Below are positions 15,893 through 23,953 of a stretch of DNA of 64,000 bases, piece after piece. The stretch is from JARFUG01 sp050485365. GTDB taxonomy: Bacteria > Desulfobacterota > Desulfuromonadia > Desulfuromonadales > JACZKF01. The notes under the pieces are model-generated. The model ran no database searches, was not told where the DNA came from, and was given only the letters and a program-made list of their open reading frames with translations. Each line of letters begins with the position of its first letter. The first letter of the stretch is position 1. Both the position numbers and the translations under genes were made by a program. The stretch is from the NCBI GenBank assembly GCA_050485365.1, contig JBJHBH010000003.1, positions 1 through 64,000 of the forward strand, in the 5' to 3' direction.

Positions 15893-17075
15893 GGCCTCCC
15901 CTACCGTCGGCAAACAAAATGTATCTGTAGGATGACCCATGAGGATCGTGGCAGCTCACGCAGGTGAGCTTGCGTCCCGGTCGCCGCCTCTCCGACGGTC
16001 CCTCGACCGGGTGCCCCCCTACAGGGTGTCCCCGCCTGATGCCGACGTATCCCTGATGACAACTGACGCAGAGCTCGTTTATCGAATCGTGAAGTATCGC
16101 TTCGTGATCCGACGCATGCGGATCGTGACAGGACACGCACCCCTTCGGCCCGTGGAGAATGCCGTGAGTGAAGCGCGCCCCGTTTCTTTGTATCAGACTT
16201 TCCATATCGCTGTGGCAGGCGATACAGAGATCGGACGCCCCCCCTGCCCAGAGCTGATATCTGTTCTTGTCGCCATGGGGGTTGTGACAGAGAGTGCAGC
16301 CGCCGGCGACCATCGGGCCATGGATGCTTTTTCGAGAGCGCCAATCCTTTTTTCCGGTGTGGCAGGCGACGCAGGTCTCCTCGATCTTTCCCGTCGGAAA
16401 CCCGACGCGAAACGGCTGCGCGAACTGCTGATGGCATGCGAGGCATTGCTTGTTGACCGACGTGCTGTGCTGCCATGGCGATTGTTCGAGAAGGTTGCGA
16501 TGGCAGCTCGCGCACGATTCCTGCGCCCGAAGACCGACCGGCTCCACGGGGGTGGTTTTTTGCAGATCGTGGCATTGGGCGCAGATGTGGGGGAGTTGGC
16601 CGTTTCGGTGAAAGAGATAGACGTCGCTCCCCAGGGTATTCGGATTCAAGGCGGCGCGCACGGGACGGTAATTGATTACCAGCCGCTCCGCGCCGGGGTG
16701 AATGGTAAAGCTGTTCAGGTTTGGCTGAAGGGGGAGTCGGAAGTGGAGATAATTATCGTTCAGAATTTCCCTGACCACCGCCGGGTCGACCCTCCTTTCG
16801 TTCGCCTCCACCCAGACCTGGGAGCCTTCCCTGTGTGGCCGGCGCACCACGAGGTGAGCCTCCGCATGCCTGCCGACGATCGTTGCGCCGGAAGGTGGGG
16901 TCAGAATCTCGATACCGGAGGCGAAAGCCAAGTTTCTGGCCGAGATGCCCTCCAGCCCAAACTGGCACAGAAGGACCAGAAGAAAGCTGAAGACGGCCCG
17001 GGCCGGAGTTGAGCATCTATAACGGTCCATAAAGAATCCATTACTGAAGGCAAAGATTTCCCTTTTTCCTATCAC
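15867..17075 (-). CDS. Decaheme c-type cytochrome with N-terminal beta domain
   Basis: About 400 residues: an N-terminal signal or anchor segment (AVFSFLLVLLCQFGL), then an Ig-like stretch of about 100 residues (IEILTPPSGATIV...VWVEANERRV), then ten CXXCH sites packed into the last 240 residues (CAQCH to CSRCH). Several sites are followed by the HG, NPHG or DPH patterns of the cytochrome c3/NrfB-type doubled-heme repeat. A GTG at 17075 overlaps the upstream stop as GTGA; an ATG at 17030 would also retain the signal but lacks a Shine-Dalgarno. It lies within the large electron-transfer operon, directly after the lipoprotein propeller. It is probably a periplasmic or outer-membrane electron carrier. 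Confidence 0.87.
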   Translation of the reverse strand: MIGKREIFAFSNGFFMDRYRCSTPARAVFSFLLVLLCQFGLEGISARNLAFASGIEILTPPSGATIVGRHAEAHLVVRRPHREGSQVWVEANERRVDPAVVREILNDNYLHFRLPLQPNLNSFTIHPGAERLVINYRPVRAALNPNTLGSDVYLFHRNGQLPHICAQCHDLQKTTPVEPVGLRAQESCASCHRNLLEQSPWQHSTSVNKQCLACHQQFAQPFRVGFPTGKIEETCVACHTGKKDWRSRKSIHGPMVAGGCTLCHNPHGDKNRYQLWAGGASDLCIACHSDMESLIQRNGARFTHGILHGPKGCVSCHDPHASDHEAILHDSINELCVSCHQGYVGIRRGHPVGGHPVEGPSERRRPGRKLTCVSCHDPHGSSYRYILFADGRGGHVCSRCHR

Positions 17076-18526
17076 TCCAGTCCCGCTAGCCCCAACGGCC
17101 GCGCACCGAGGTGGACCCACCCGATAAGCTGGTTGACGTTGGAGTCGACCACGGCCAGGGCGCCCGCCTTTTCGTCACCGACGTAGAGTCTGCGATAGGC
17201 CCGATTGAAGGCCATCTCCAGCGGCCGTCCAAGTCCGTGAATCTCCCTGACGACTCCAAGCTGCCCCGGGAACAGGACGGAAACCGTCCCATTCTCGTAA
17301 TTGCTTACGTAAATCTGGTCTCCATTGAAGAGAAAACGGCGTGGTCCGAAGCCGACATCGAGGCGTCGCTGAAGCTGATTGGCGGAAAAATCATAAATCG
17401 CCACGGAGTGATCACCTCTTTCGGCGATATAGAGTTCCCTGCCAACCATGAGCAGCCCCTCCGGAGAGTTTCCGGTGCGAATCGCTCTAACCTCGCGCAG
17501 ATCGGTCGGGCTGTGGAGGGTGACGGTCTGAGTGAGTTCCGCCGAGACGGCGAGAAGATTCGCATCATGCAGAAAAGTCGCATAGGTGGGGCGATACCCG
17601 AGTCGCTCGCGTCCGGCACTTCGGCCGCTGCCCAAATCGATCTGATTGAGATAGCTGTTGCGCTCCTCCAATACATACGCCCAGCGACCGTCCGGACTGA
17701 TCGTCATAAAGGTCGGGATCTCTGTCAGAGGGATGTGAATGAAATCGACAACCCTTTGGGACAGTAGATCGACTGTTTTTATGGCCGACTCCCCGGATGC
17801 GAGCACGTAGAGGCGCCTGCGGGAAGGATCGGGGTCCATGGCCAGATAGGTCGGCTGCCCCTTGATCCCGAACGAGTCGGCCACCCAGTTCTTGTCGCTT
17901 CGGATCACGAAAACAGTGTCGATCTCCGGGCAGGCGACATAGACCAGATCGACGAGCAGTTGCCTGAGCTCGAAGGCGAGCGTCATCACCGGGTGCATGA
18001 TCTCAGGCTGATTGAGTGTTTCACGCACATCCCAGGTGATAAATAGACTGCGGCTATCGTTTTGTGACAGGGAAAGGACAGAGGGAAATGCGATCTCGAC
18101 CCGCGTCGACAGAGCAGCGAAAGATTCATATCGACCGTCGCCTTTACGCACCGCGCTGCCCGTCACATCGAAGCGCAGACGGTGGTAATCCCCTGGTCGA
18201 AGCGAGCGCCCTCCGACAAAGACCTGAGCAGCGCCAATCTGCGCGGAATCGAGGTTCTGCGGCCCCGAGTCGATGGGGAGCCAGACCCCTGCGGTGAGAA
18301 TTTCAATGGCGGCGATCTCCAATTGCACATCCGGACCGTCCGCTTCCTTGAGGTTCAGGAAGAGGCTGATACGGGCGCCGTCGTCGCCGTCGCGAGAAAT
18401 CTCCGCCATAGGCCACGTCGGCGTCGACGTCTTAAACCCCGCCTGGCAGCCCACCAGAAGCAAGGCCGAAAAGAGCAGCACCAGGTGAGAAATGATCTGA
18501 TTGGAGATTTTCTTCCCAGCTCCCAA
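17072..18526 (-). CDS. Lipoprotein with YncE-like beta-propeller
   Basis: A type II signal peptide ends in the lipobox LLVGC. An N-terminal beta domain of about 150 residues (ISLFLNLKEADGPDVQLEIA, then LRPGDYHRLRFDV) resembles DUF4382-type lipoprotein domains. The remaining 300 residues are YncE-like propeller repeats (YLAMDPDPSRRRLYVLASGE, FMTISPDGRWAYVLEE, RRLYVGDEKAGALAVVD). The preferred start is a TTG at 18526 with GGAG 7 nt upstream; another TTG at 18532 has no usable spacing. It follows a heptaheme cytochrome by 18 bp and overlaps the next gene by 4 nt. Probably an outer-membrane-anchored scaffold for the cytochromes encoded around it. That role is inferred. Confidence 0.85.
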   Translation of the reverse strand: MGAGKKISNQIISHLVLLFSALLLVGCQAGFKTSTPTWPMAEISRDGDDGARISLFLNLKEADGPDVQLEIAAIEILTAGVWLPIDSGPQNLDSAQIGAAQVFVGGRSLRPGDYHRLRFDVTGSAVRKGDGRYESFAALSTRVEIAFPSVLSLSQNDSRSLFITWDVRETLNQPEIMHPVMTLAFELRQLLVDLVYVACPEIDTVFVIRSDKNWVADSFGIKGQPTYLAMDPDPSRRRLYVLASGESAIKTVDLLSQRVVDFIHIPLTEIPTFMTISPDGRWAYVLEERNSYLNQIDLGSGRSAGRERLGYRPTYATFLHDANLLAVSAELTQTVTLHSPTDLREVRAIRTGNSPEGLLMVGRELYIAERGDHSVAIYDFSANQLQRRLDVGFGPRRFLFNGDQIYVSNYENGTVSVLFPGQLGVVREIHGLGRPLEMAFNRAYRRLYVGDEKAGALAVVDSNVNQLIGWVHLGARPLGLAGLE

Positions 18527-18544
18527 TTCCAAACTCCTTAAAAA

Positions 18545-19636
18545 TCAATCCTTCGTCGTATGACAAACCGCACAGCCGTTGAAGGCGGGCTGCCCCGTAT
18601 GCGGATCGTTCCCCGGCCACGAGCGATATCCCCATCGCATCATGGCCGGATAGGGCGAGCCGTGGGGCCGATGGCACGAAACACACGCGACCAGATCGGA
18701 TCCTCGATTGATATTGGAAAAATTCGCGTCTTCTCCGGTCACATTCTGGCGCGCCACAGGGACCATGGGGTTGTAGGTGGAGAATTCGGTGAATTCCCCG
18801 GCATCCGGTATCGAGAAATCGACGGGGTGACGGATCCATGCGGCGTTGGCCGTCGTTTCGCTGTGAAACCGTCCATGGCAGCCGGCGCATTTTTGGTTGA
18901 TGGAGCCGGTTTCGAGATAGCTCGAAAAAGATCCGGCCTTCCCCTGATAGACGTTATGCTTGTTGGGGTGGGGATTTTGTTCCCAATCCGGGTCCTCGAT
19001 CCCACTTACCCCTTCCGGTGGCGGCACAGGTCCTCCGTCCCGCTGCATCACCGATCCCAGGAACCGGTACCACCCCTCTTCTCTTCCCGCGACGGCGCTG
19101 TTGCCGTCGGCATGATGGTGCGGGACGTGGCAGCCGTTACAGCCGCTCTGTGCCGTCGCCAACGTTCCGTGACAACTCGTGCAGTCCTCGGCGCGGGCGG
19201 CCCCTCCGGGTGCCCACGAAAACCTGGAATCATGGCTGGCGATGCCGTGAACATTGTGGCCGAACTGATCCCCCTGGAGGACCCAGTGAAAGTTCCCCCC
19301 CGCCAGAGCCGAAGTGCTCGATCCGTCGGGGGGGTATGTCGGTTCGGTCAGGTTGAAAACGATGGGGACCCGCGAATCCCCCAGCGGGACGATCGTCTCC
19401 GGACCTGCATGGCTGTGACATCCGACGCAGTCGGTCTTGAGCAGTTTGCCAAAGGCCTCGTTCCGGGAGACCCTCTGCCCGGTGCTGTCGAGGGAGAAAG
19501 CGACCACCCTCCCCTGCTCGCTGTTGTGCATCGTATGGCAATCGGAGCACAGCCCCTGAACCGCCCCGTCGCAAAGGATGGGCGTGACCGCGGTCGCGGC
19601 GAGTAGGCCCATGGCTATCCAATTGCGAAGGTGCAT
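18545..19636 (-). CDS. Heptaheme cytochrome, fourth RHPSD-family paralogue
   Basis: The exported cytochrome (about 363 aa) has seven canonical CXXCH sites: CSDCHTMHN, CVGCH, CTSCHGT, CNGCH, CAGCHGRFHS, CVSCHRPHG and CAVCHTTKD at the C-terminus. It aligns by order and context with the heptaheme cytochromes at 5.2, 31.1 and 32.6 kb (RHPVDFSIPDAGEF, PVARQ). It differs at the third site: canonical CTSCHGT here, CX5CH in the other three. CTMHN.E.GR and the spacing of heme 6 resemble OmcS-type filament cytochromes. The start is an ATG at 19636 with AAGGG 8 nt upstream. It lies between an NHL gene and the lipoprotein propeller. Confidence 0.88.
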   Translation of the reverse strand: MHLRNWIAMGLLAATAVTPILCDGAVQGLCSDCHTMHNSEQGRVVAFSLDSTGQRVSRNEAFGKLLKTDCVGCHSHAGPETIVPLGDSRVPIVFNLTEPTYPPDGSSTSALAGGNFHWVLQGDQFGHNVHGIASHDSRFSWAPGGAARAEDCTSCHGTLATAQSGCNGCHVPHHHADGNSAVAGREEGWYRFLGSVMQRDGGPVPPPEGVSGIEDPDWEQNPHPNKHNVYQGKAGSFSSYLETGSINQKCAGCHGRFHSETTANAAWIRHPVDFSIPDAGEFTEFSTYNPMVPVARQNVTGEDANFSNINRGSDLVACVSCHRPHGSPYPAMMRWGYRSWPGNDPHTGQPAFNGCAVCHTTKD

Positions 19637-19735
19637 TCCGAGACCCTTAAAGCGAGGACGGAGGACAGAGGACGGAAGACAGCAAGACCTGCATCCACGA
19701 GTCCAAGTTCCACACAGCAAAACAACGGACAACTT

Positions 19736-19789
19736 GCGGCCGCGAAGCGGCCTGACACCGCGAAGCGGTTGACGCCGCTTTAGCGGCCT
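19736..19789. repeat. Three tandem GC hairpins
   Basis: Three successive short palindromes, GGCCGC-GAA-GCGGCC, ACCGC-GAA-GCGGT and GCCGC-TTTA-GCGGC, are each separated by TTGAC or CTGACA-like spacers. They fill the gap between the NHL gene and the heptaheme gene. Possibly a REP-like mRNA stabiliser. Confidence 0.6.
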
Positions 19790-19793
19790 GACA

Positions 19794-20681
19794 TCAACGG
19801 CTGAAGACCTCTACCCGTCCGTTCCCCTCATCGACCACGCAGAGCCGCCCCCATGGATCGAAGCGGATCTGCCGGGGGAAGTGGAGCTGTCCCCTTGCAT
19901 GACCGGGGCCGAGAAAGCGGTAGCGGAAGCCACCGTCCTGGCTGTAGGCCAGGATGCTGCTCTTGTGACGATCGAGGACATAGAGAAAACCGGGACCGAC
20001 GGCGAGGGAAACAGGAAAGTCGACCTGCTCGCCCAAGCTGATGTTTCTCGCCACGGTGCCGTCCGAGCGGAAGCGGATGACCCTCTTCCCCCGGGTCTCC
20101 AGCGCCCAGACTTCCCCTTCGGCGACGACGAAGTCGCTGAGCCCCGCCGGACTTCGGGGGTCGCCGAAGCGCTGCTCCACCGTCAGGTCGTCTGACAGGC
20201 GAAGAACCTGGCCGCTGGCGCGGTCGAGAACGAACAGCTTATTCCCGTCATGGGCGATGCGGTCTGGGAAGATCTGCCGTCTGCCATCGCGCAGCACGAA
20301 AGGCTTCACCTCGCGGGCGGCGAGGTCGATGCGGGTGATGCTGTTGCGCCCCTTCTCCACCACCCAGAGACGACCGTCATCGAGACGCACCATGTCGAAG
20401 GGAGCCTTCAGCCGGTCGTCTGCGGTAAAGGCCCGAAGCATCTCGCCGTCGCGCCCGAAGGAGACGAGACGGTTTCGGCCCGCGTCGACGGCATAGTAGC
20501 GCTCGGCATCCATGTCGAACGCCACCGCCGCCGGCATGTACATGGCGTTGCCGGGGGTGTCGATCTTCAGGCTCATCTGCCATTGCCAGGGCGACTGGGC
20601 CAGGGCAGCGACCGGCAGCAGAGAAAAGATCGCCGCCAGTAAAAACCACTTCAGAGGTCGTATTGATATGTCATTCCTCAT
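19794..20681 (-). CDS. NHL-repeat protein, exported
   Basis: A 295-residue protein with a signal peptide (WFLLAAIFSLLPVAALA) and one six-bladed NHL/SMP-30-like propeller. Repeats include AVAFDMDAERYYAVDAGRN, PFDMVRLDDGRLWVVEKGRN and PRQIRFDPWGRLCVVDEGNG. There is no catalytic residue pattern of SGL lactonases. In Geobacter relatives, genes for exported NHL proteins accompany the nanowire-type cytochrome genes, and here the gene is sandwiched between cytochrome genes. A chaperone, adaptor or surface-anchoring role is the natural inference. About 140 bp of repeat-rich sequence separates it from the upstream 16-heme gene, so expression could be tuned there. Confidence 0.87.
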   Translation of the reverse strand: MRNDISIRPLKWFLLAAIFSLLPVAALAQSPWQWQMSLKIDTPGNAMYMPAAVAFDMDAERYYAVDAGRNRLVSFGRDGEMLRAFTADDRLKAPFDMVRLDDGRLWVVEKGRNSITRIDLAAREVKPFVLRDGRRQIFPDRIAHDGNKLFVLDRASGQVLRLSDDLTVEQRFGDPRSPAGLSDFVVAEGEVWALETRGKRVIRFRSDGTVARNISLGEQVDFPVSLAVGPGFLYVLDRHKSSILAYSQDGGFRYRFLGPGHARGQLHFPRQIRFDPWGRLCVVDEGNGRVEVFSR

Positions 20682-20703
20682 GCGCTATCCCCATATGTGT
20701 TTC

Positions 20704-20785
20704 GTAGGGGCGGACCCCTGTGTCCGCCCTTTGCGGGAATCTTCTTACGCCGGTGAACAGGGCAGGCACAGGGGCCTGCCCCTAC
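20704..20785. repeat. MITE-like palindromic repeat
   Basis: Terminal inverted repeats GTAGGGGC (20704-20711) and GCCCCTAC (20778-20785) enclose two internal hairpins (GGCGGAC/GTCCGCC and GGGCAGG/CCTGCCC). This matches a well-known style of short non-coding palindromic repeat. It is intergenic, between the 16-heme and NHL genes. Confidence 0.7.
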
Positions 20786-20819
20786 CAACTCCTAACTCCC
20801 AACTTCTGGCTCCTGCTTC

Positions 20820-22007
20820 TCACCGATTCCTGTGGCACTGCACGCACAGGTCGCGGGTCCCTCTGAATCTGAGATGGTTCTCGTACTCGGTCCCCTTGCT
20901 CGTGTGACAGCTCGCGCAGGTCATCATCTGGCCGGTTCGCGGGTCGTAGACCGTCTCTCCGATCGGATGGGTGAACTGCTCGTGAGTCACATGGCAGGTG
21001 ACGCAGACGCTGTTGATGGGTCCTTTGGCCATTGCCGGGTGATTGGAGCCGTGCGGCGCATGGCAGTCGCTGCACGAGGTGTGCTCCTCGTGCTTGAAGC
21101 GCGCATCCTCCATCCGCCGGAAGGTCGCATCATGACAGGTGCCGCAGACGTGGCGCTCCTTGCCTTTGAGCAGACTCTTCTTGTCGCCTGCGTGGGGCGA
21201 ATGGCACGCAATGCAGCCGTTGCTGCCGAAGCGCACCAGATGATTGTGGGACGATGCCATCTGATCGCCGACCTGTGGATGGCAGGCGAGGCAGGTGTCG
21301 ACGGTGACCGGCTCGTTCCGTCCACTGTGACAATCCCTGCAGCCGCCGGCGAAGGGCTCGTGCAGTACGTTGCGTATGAGCCCGGGGCGGTTGCTGCCGT
21401 GGGGACTGTGGCACGAGCCGCAGTTGCCGAGATCGGCGGGAAAGTTCGGGTGTTTCTGCCGCACCGAGGCCGCAGAATGGCAGTTCAGGCAGAGCGACTC
21501 CTGATCCCTGACCAGCAGATAGGGGTTTGACGACTGGTGAACTTCATGGCAGGAGGTGCACTGCCCCCGCGCATATGGCGTATGGGTGTTGCGATACTTT
21601 CTCGGCAGATCGCTGTGGCAGTCGAAGCACGTCTCGGAGAGCCGCTTTCCGAGAAGCCCAGGATGATCCGACGCGTGGGGATCGTGGCAGGAGAGACACT
21701 CCCCCCGCCGCACCGGCTGATGGACGATCCCCTTGCCGTGCTTCTGCGCCGCGCCGGTATGGCACGAGTAGCACAGGCTTTTCACTTCCTGCTGGAGCAG
21801 GCCGGGGTACTTGGCCACATGGGGGCTGTGGCAGGAGGCACAATCGCCGCGAGAGGCGGGCTGGTGCTTCACCCTCTTCTGAAAGGTGCTTCGCTCATGG
21901 CAGGAGAAGCAGTCCACGGCGAGGGCCGCCCCCTGCGCCGCCAGAAAGAGGACGAGGGTCGAGATCGAAACCAGAGCGAATCGCACGAATCGATGTAATG
22001 ACATCAT
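20820..22007 (-). CDS. 16-heme c-type cytochrome
   Basis: The exported protein (395 aa, signal ending AALA) has 16 CXXCH sites at roughly 22-28 residue intervals. Each pair has the form GxCxSCHxPHxSxxPGLL then xxLCxxCH, the repeat unit of doubled cytochrome c3/c7 (paired CXXCH) proteins. The ATG at 22007 overlaps the preceding stop codon as ATGA, indicating coupling to the 26-heme gene. Unlike its upstream neighbour it has no lipobox, so it is probably periplasmic. A pair of large multihemes adjacent to an outer-membrane barrel operon suggests a periplasm-to-surface electron conduit. Exact partner assignments are inferred. Confidence 0.9.
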   Translation of the reverse strand: MMSLHRFVRFALVSISTLVLFLAAQGAALAVDCFSCHERSTFQKRVKHQPASRGDCASCHSPHVAKYPGLLQQEVKSLCYSCHTGAAQKHGKGIVHQPVRRGECLSCHDPHASDHPGLLGKRLSETCFDCHSDLPRKYRNTHTPYARGQCTSCHEVHQSSNPYLLVRDQESLCLNCHSAASVRQKHPNFPADLGNCGSCHSPHGSNRPGLIRNVLHEPFAGGCRDCHSGRNEPVTVDTCLACHPQVGDQMASSHNHLVRFGSNGCIACHSPHAGDKKSLLKGKERHVCGTCHDATFRRMEDARFKHEEHTSCSDCHAPHGSNHPAMAKGPINSVCVTCHVTHEQFTHPIGETVYDPRTGQMMTCASCHTSKGTEYENHLRFRGTRDLCVQCHRNR

Positions 22008-23953
22008 CTCGCCCTCCCTTCATGACACGCGGCGCAGTTGCCGGGGGCAAAGGGCCCGTGGCTCACCGGATAGAGCAGATTCTTCTCCGGCCCGCCGTGG
22101 GGGTCGTGGCACGACACGCACATGTCGGGCGCCGGCTTCATCCCCTGGTGCGCCTTGTCGAAGCGCGACGAGCCCGTGTCGTGACACCCAGCGCAAAGCG
22201 AGCCGATGCTCTCCACGGTCAGCGACGCGAAATTCGATCCGTGGGCGCCGTGACAGGTGGTGCAGTCTTCGGCCGCCGGGGGGTGCATCGCCCCGTCGCG
22301 CCAGTACTTCGCCGTGTCGGCGTGACAGCCGAGGCACAGAGCGGGCTGCGCTCTGTTGAGATATCCCGCATGGGGGGAGCCGTGGCTGCTGTGGCAGGCG
22401 CTGCACTCCATCTTGGCCACCGGCTCATGCTGGAACTTGTAACGACCGACCTCTTGCCGAGTGTCGGAATGACAGGAGAGGCAGAGCCCTCCGGGCTGCG
22501 ACTTGACGAGTTTGCCGTAATCGGCGCCGTGAGGTGCGTGGCAGGTCAGGCAGTCGCCGTCGGCAAAGGGCTGATGGGCCGTCTTTTCCTTCATGGCGCT
22601 CCCCATCCCCGGGTGGCAGGTAAGGCAGAGCGCCCCTTTGGCAGCCTGCGTCTTCAGAAGACCGCGGCGATCTCCGCCGTGGGGGGTGTGGCATGAGGAA
22701 CACTCCCCTCTGCCGAAAGGTCTGTGCAGACTGAACAAGCCCATTTCACCCTGCGTCTGACGGTGGCAAGAGAAGCAGAGCGTCGATTCCGCCTGCGTCA
22801 GCAGCTTGCCTCGGTTCGATTCGTGGGAGGCGTGGCAGTCGAAACAACGCCCCTCTTTGGCGGGGGGATGCGCCCGCCGCGTATCGGAGTAGGTCCTGCG
22901 ATCGTGACAGGTGAAGCAAAGCGCAGGGGTATCGGCCTTGAGAAGGGCCTGGTTTTCGCTCCTGTGTCCGCTGTGGCAGGTCATGCAGTCGCCGTCGCGG
23001 ACGGGCTGGTGCACGCTGCGCATCCGGCTCCCAGGCAGGCCGTAGCTGTGGCAGTCGAGGCAGACCCGGTTCGGTGAATCGACCAGCATGGCGGTGTGAT
23101 CGCTGGCATGCACGGCGTGGCACGACGCGCAGTCGCCCTCCATGACCGGCATATGCTGCGCCCGCTGCGGAACATCGAAATGGCAGGTGAGACAGATCCC
23201 CCCTTCGGCCTGCTGAACTTTGATGGCGGAGCCCTCAACCTGATGACAGTCGTTGCAGCTTCCGCTCGCCACGGGGTCGTGAACCACCGCCTTGAGGAGC
23301 CCCGCCTGGTTGGAGCTATGATGCGAGTGGCAGTCTGCGCAGTTGGTCGCAACCGGGTAGTTCTGGTGGGCAGCGCCGAATTGTGCCGAATCGGTCGCAT
23401 GGCAGGAGGCGCACAGCTCGTCCTTTCCCATGCTCAACAAGCCCGGATGATCGGACATGTGCGCGTCGTGGCAGGTCGCGCACCCCTGGGCGACGGGCGC
23501 GTGAACATTGCGTCGCGCAAATGCCTCGCGCTCATGGCACGCGAAACAGGCATTGGGGCCATCGGCCGTGAGAAGGTTCTTGAACGGGGAATTGTGCGGT
23601 TCATGGCAGGTGCTGCATTTCCCCTTGTTCACCGGTTCGTGCACCGACTTCTTGCTTCCGGCCTGCCTGAAGTCCGTATGGCAAGGCAGGCAGAGGAAAG
23701 GTTGTTCCTGCCGCGTCAGGAGCCCGCCGACCAGGCCATGGGGGAGATGGCAGGCTTCGCAGTTCCTCTCCCGAACCGGGGCGTGCACAACGCCTTGCTG
23801 ATAATTCGTCGCCGTATCGACATGACATTCTGCGCAGGTGCGGCGAACCTCCCGGGTCGGTCCCTGGGATGAGGGCGCGCAACTCGCAACCAGCGCCGCG
23901 ATGCCCAGAACACTCAGGCATCCCAGCAAAAACCTCATCGATCTTCCTCTCAT
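22004..23953 (-). CDS. 26-heme lipoprotein c-type cytochrome
   Basis: A lipoprotein (about 649 aa) with lipobox LVASC, then 26 CXXCH motifs by hand count, the most heme-rich protein of the window. The heme units come in alternating pairs, GxCxxCHxxHxSxxxxLL followed by xxxCxxCH, repeating about every 50 residues. His residues before each pair (VHxPV, HxPF) are probable distal ligands. The protein could form a long heme wire anchored in the outer membrane. The ATG at 23953 overlaps the stop of the chaperone gene (TGATG) with GGAGGAG upstream. G. sulfurreducens carries very large multiheme lipoproteins near omcS, a parallel recalled and not checked here. Confidence 0.92.
   Translation of the reverse strand: MRGRSMRFLLGCLSVLGIAALVASCAPSSQGPTREVRRTCAECHVDTATNYQQGVVHAPVRERNCEACHLPHGLVGGLLTRQEQPFLCLPCHTDFRQAGSKKSVHEPVNKGKCSTCHEPHNSPFKNLLTADGPNACFACHEREAFARRNVHAPVAQGCATCHDAHMSDHPGLLSMGKDELCASCHATDSAQFGAAHQNYPVATNCADCHSHHSSNQAGLLKAVVHDPVASGSCNDCHQVEGSAIKVQQAEGGICLTCHFDVPQRAQHMPVMEGDCASCHAVHASDHTAMLVDSPNRVCLDCHSYGLPGSRMRSVHQPVRDGDCMTCHSGHRSENQALLKADTPALCFTCHDRRTYSDTRRAHPPAKEGRCFDCHASHESNRGKLLTQAESTLCFSCHRQTQGEMGLFSLHRPFGRGECSSCHTPHGGDRRGLLKTQAAKGALCLTCHPGMGSAMKEKTAHQPFADGDCLTCHAPHGADYGKLVKSQPGGLCLSCHSDTRQEVGRYKFQHEPVAKMECSACHSSHGSPHAGYLNRAQPALCLGCHADTAKYWRDGAMHPPAAEDCTTCHGAHGSNFASLTVESIGSLCAGCHDTGSSRFDKAHQGMKPAPDMCVSCHDPHGGPEKNLLYPVSHGPFAPGNCAACHEGRAR

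Noticed and set aside
19700..20830. CRISPR-like array
   Set aside because: The repeats are unequal hairpins without regular spacers and no cas genes are near.
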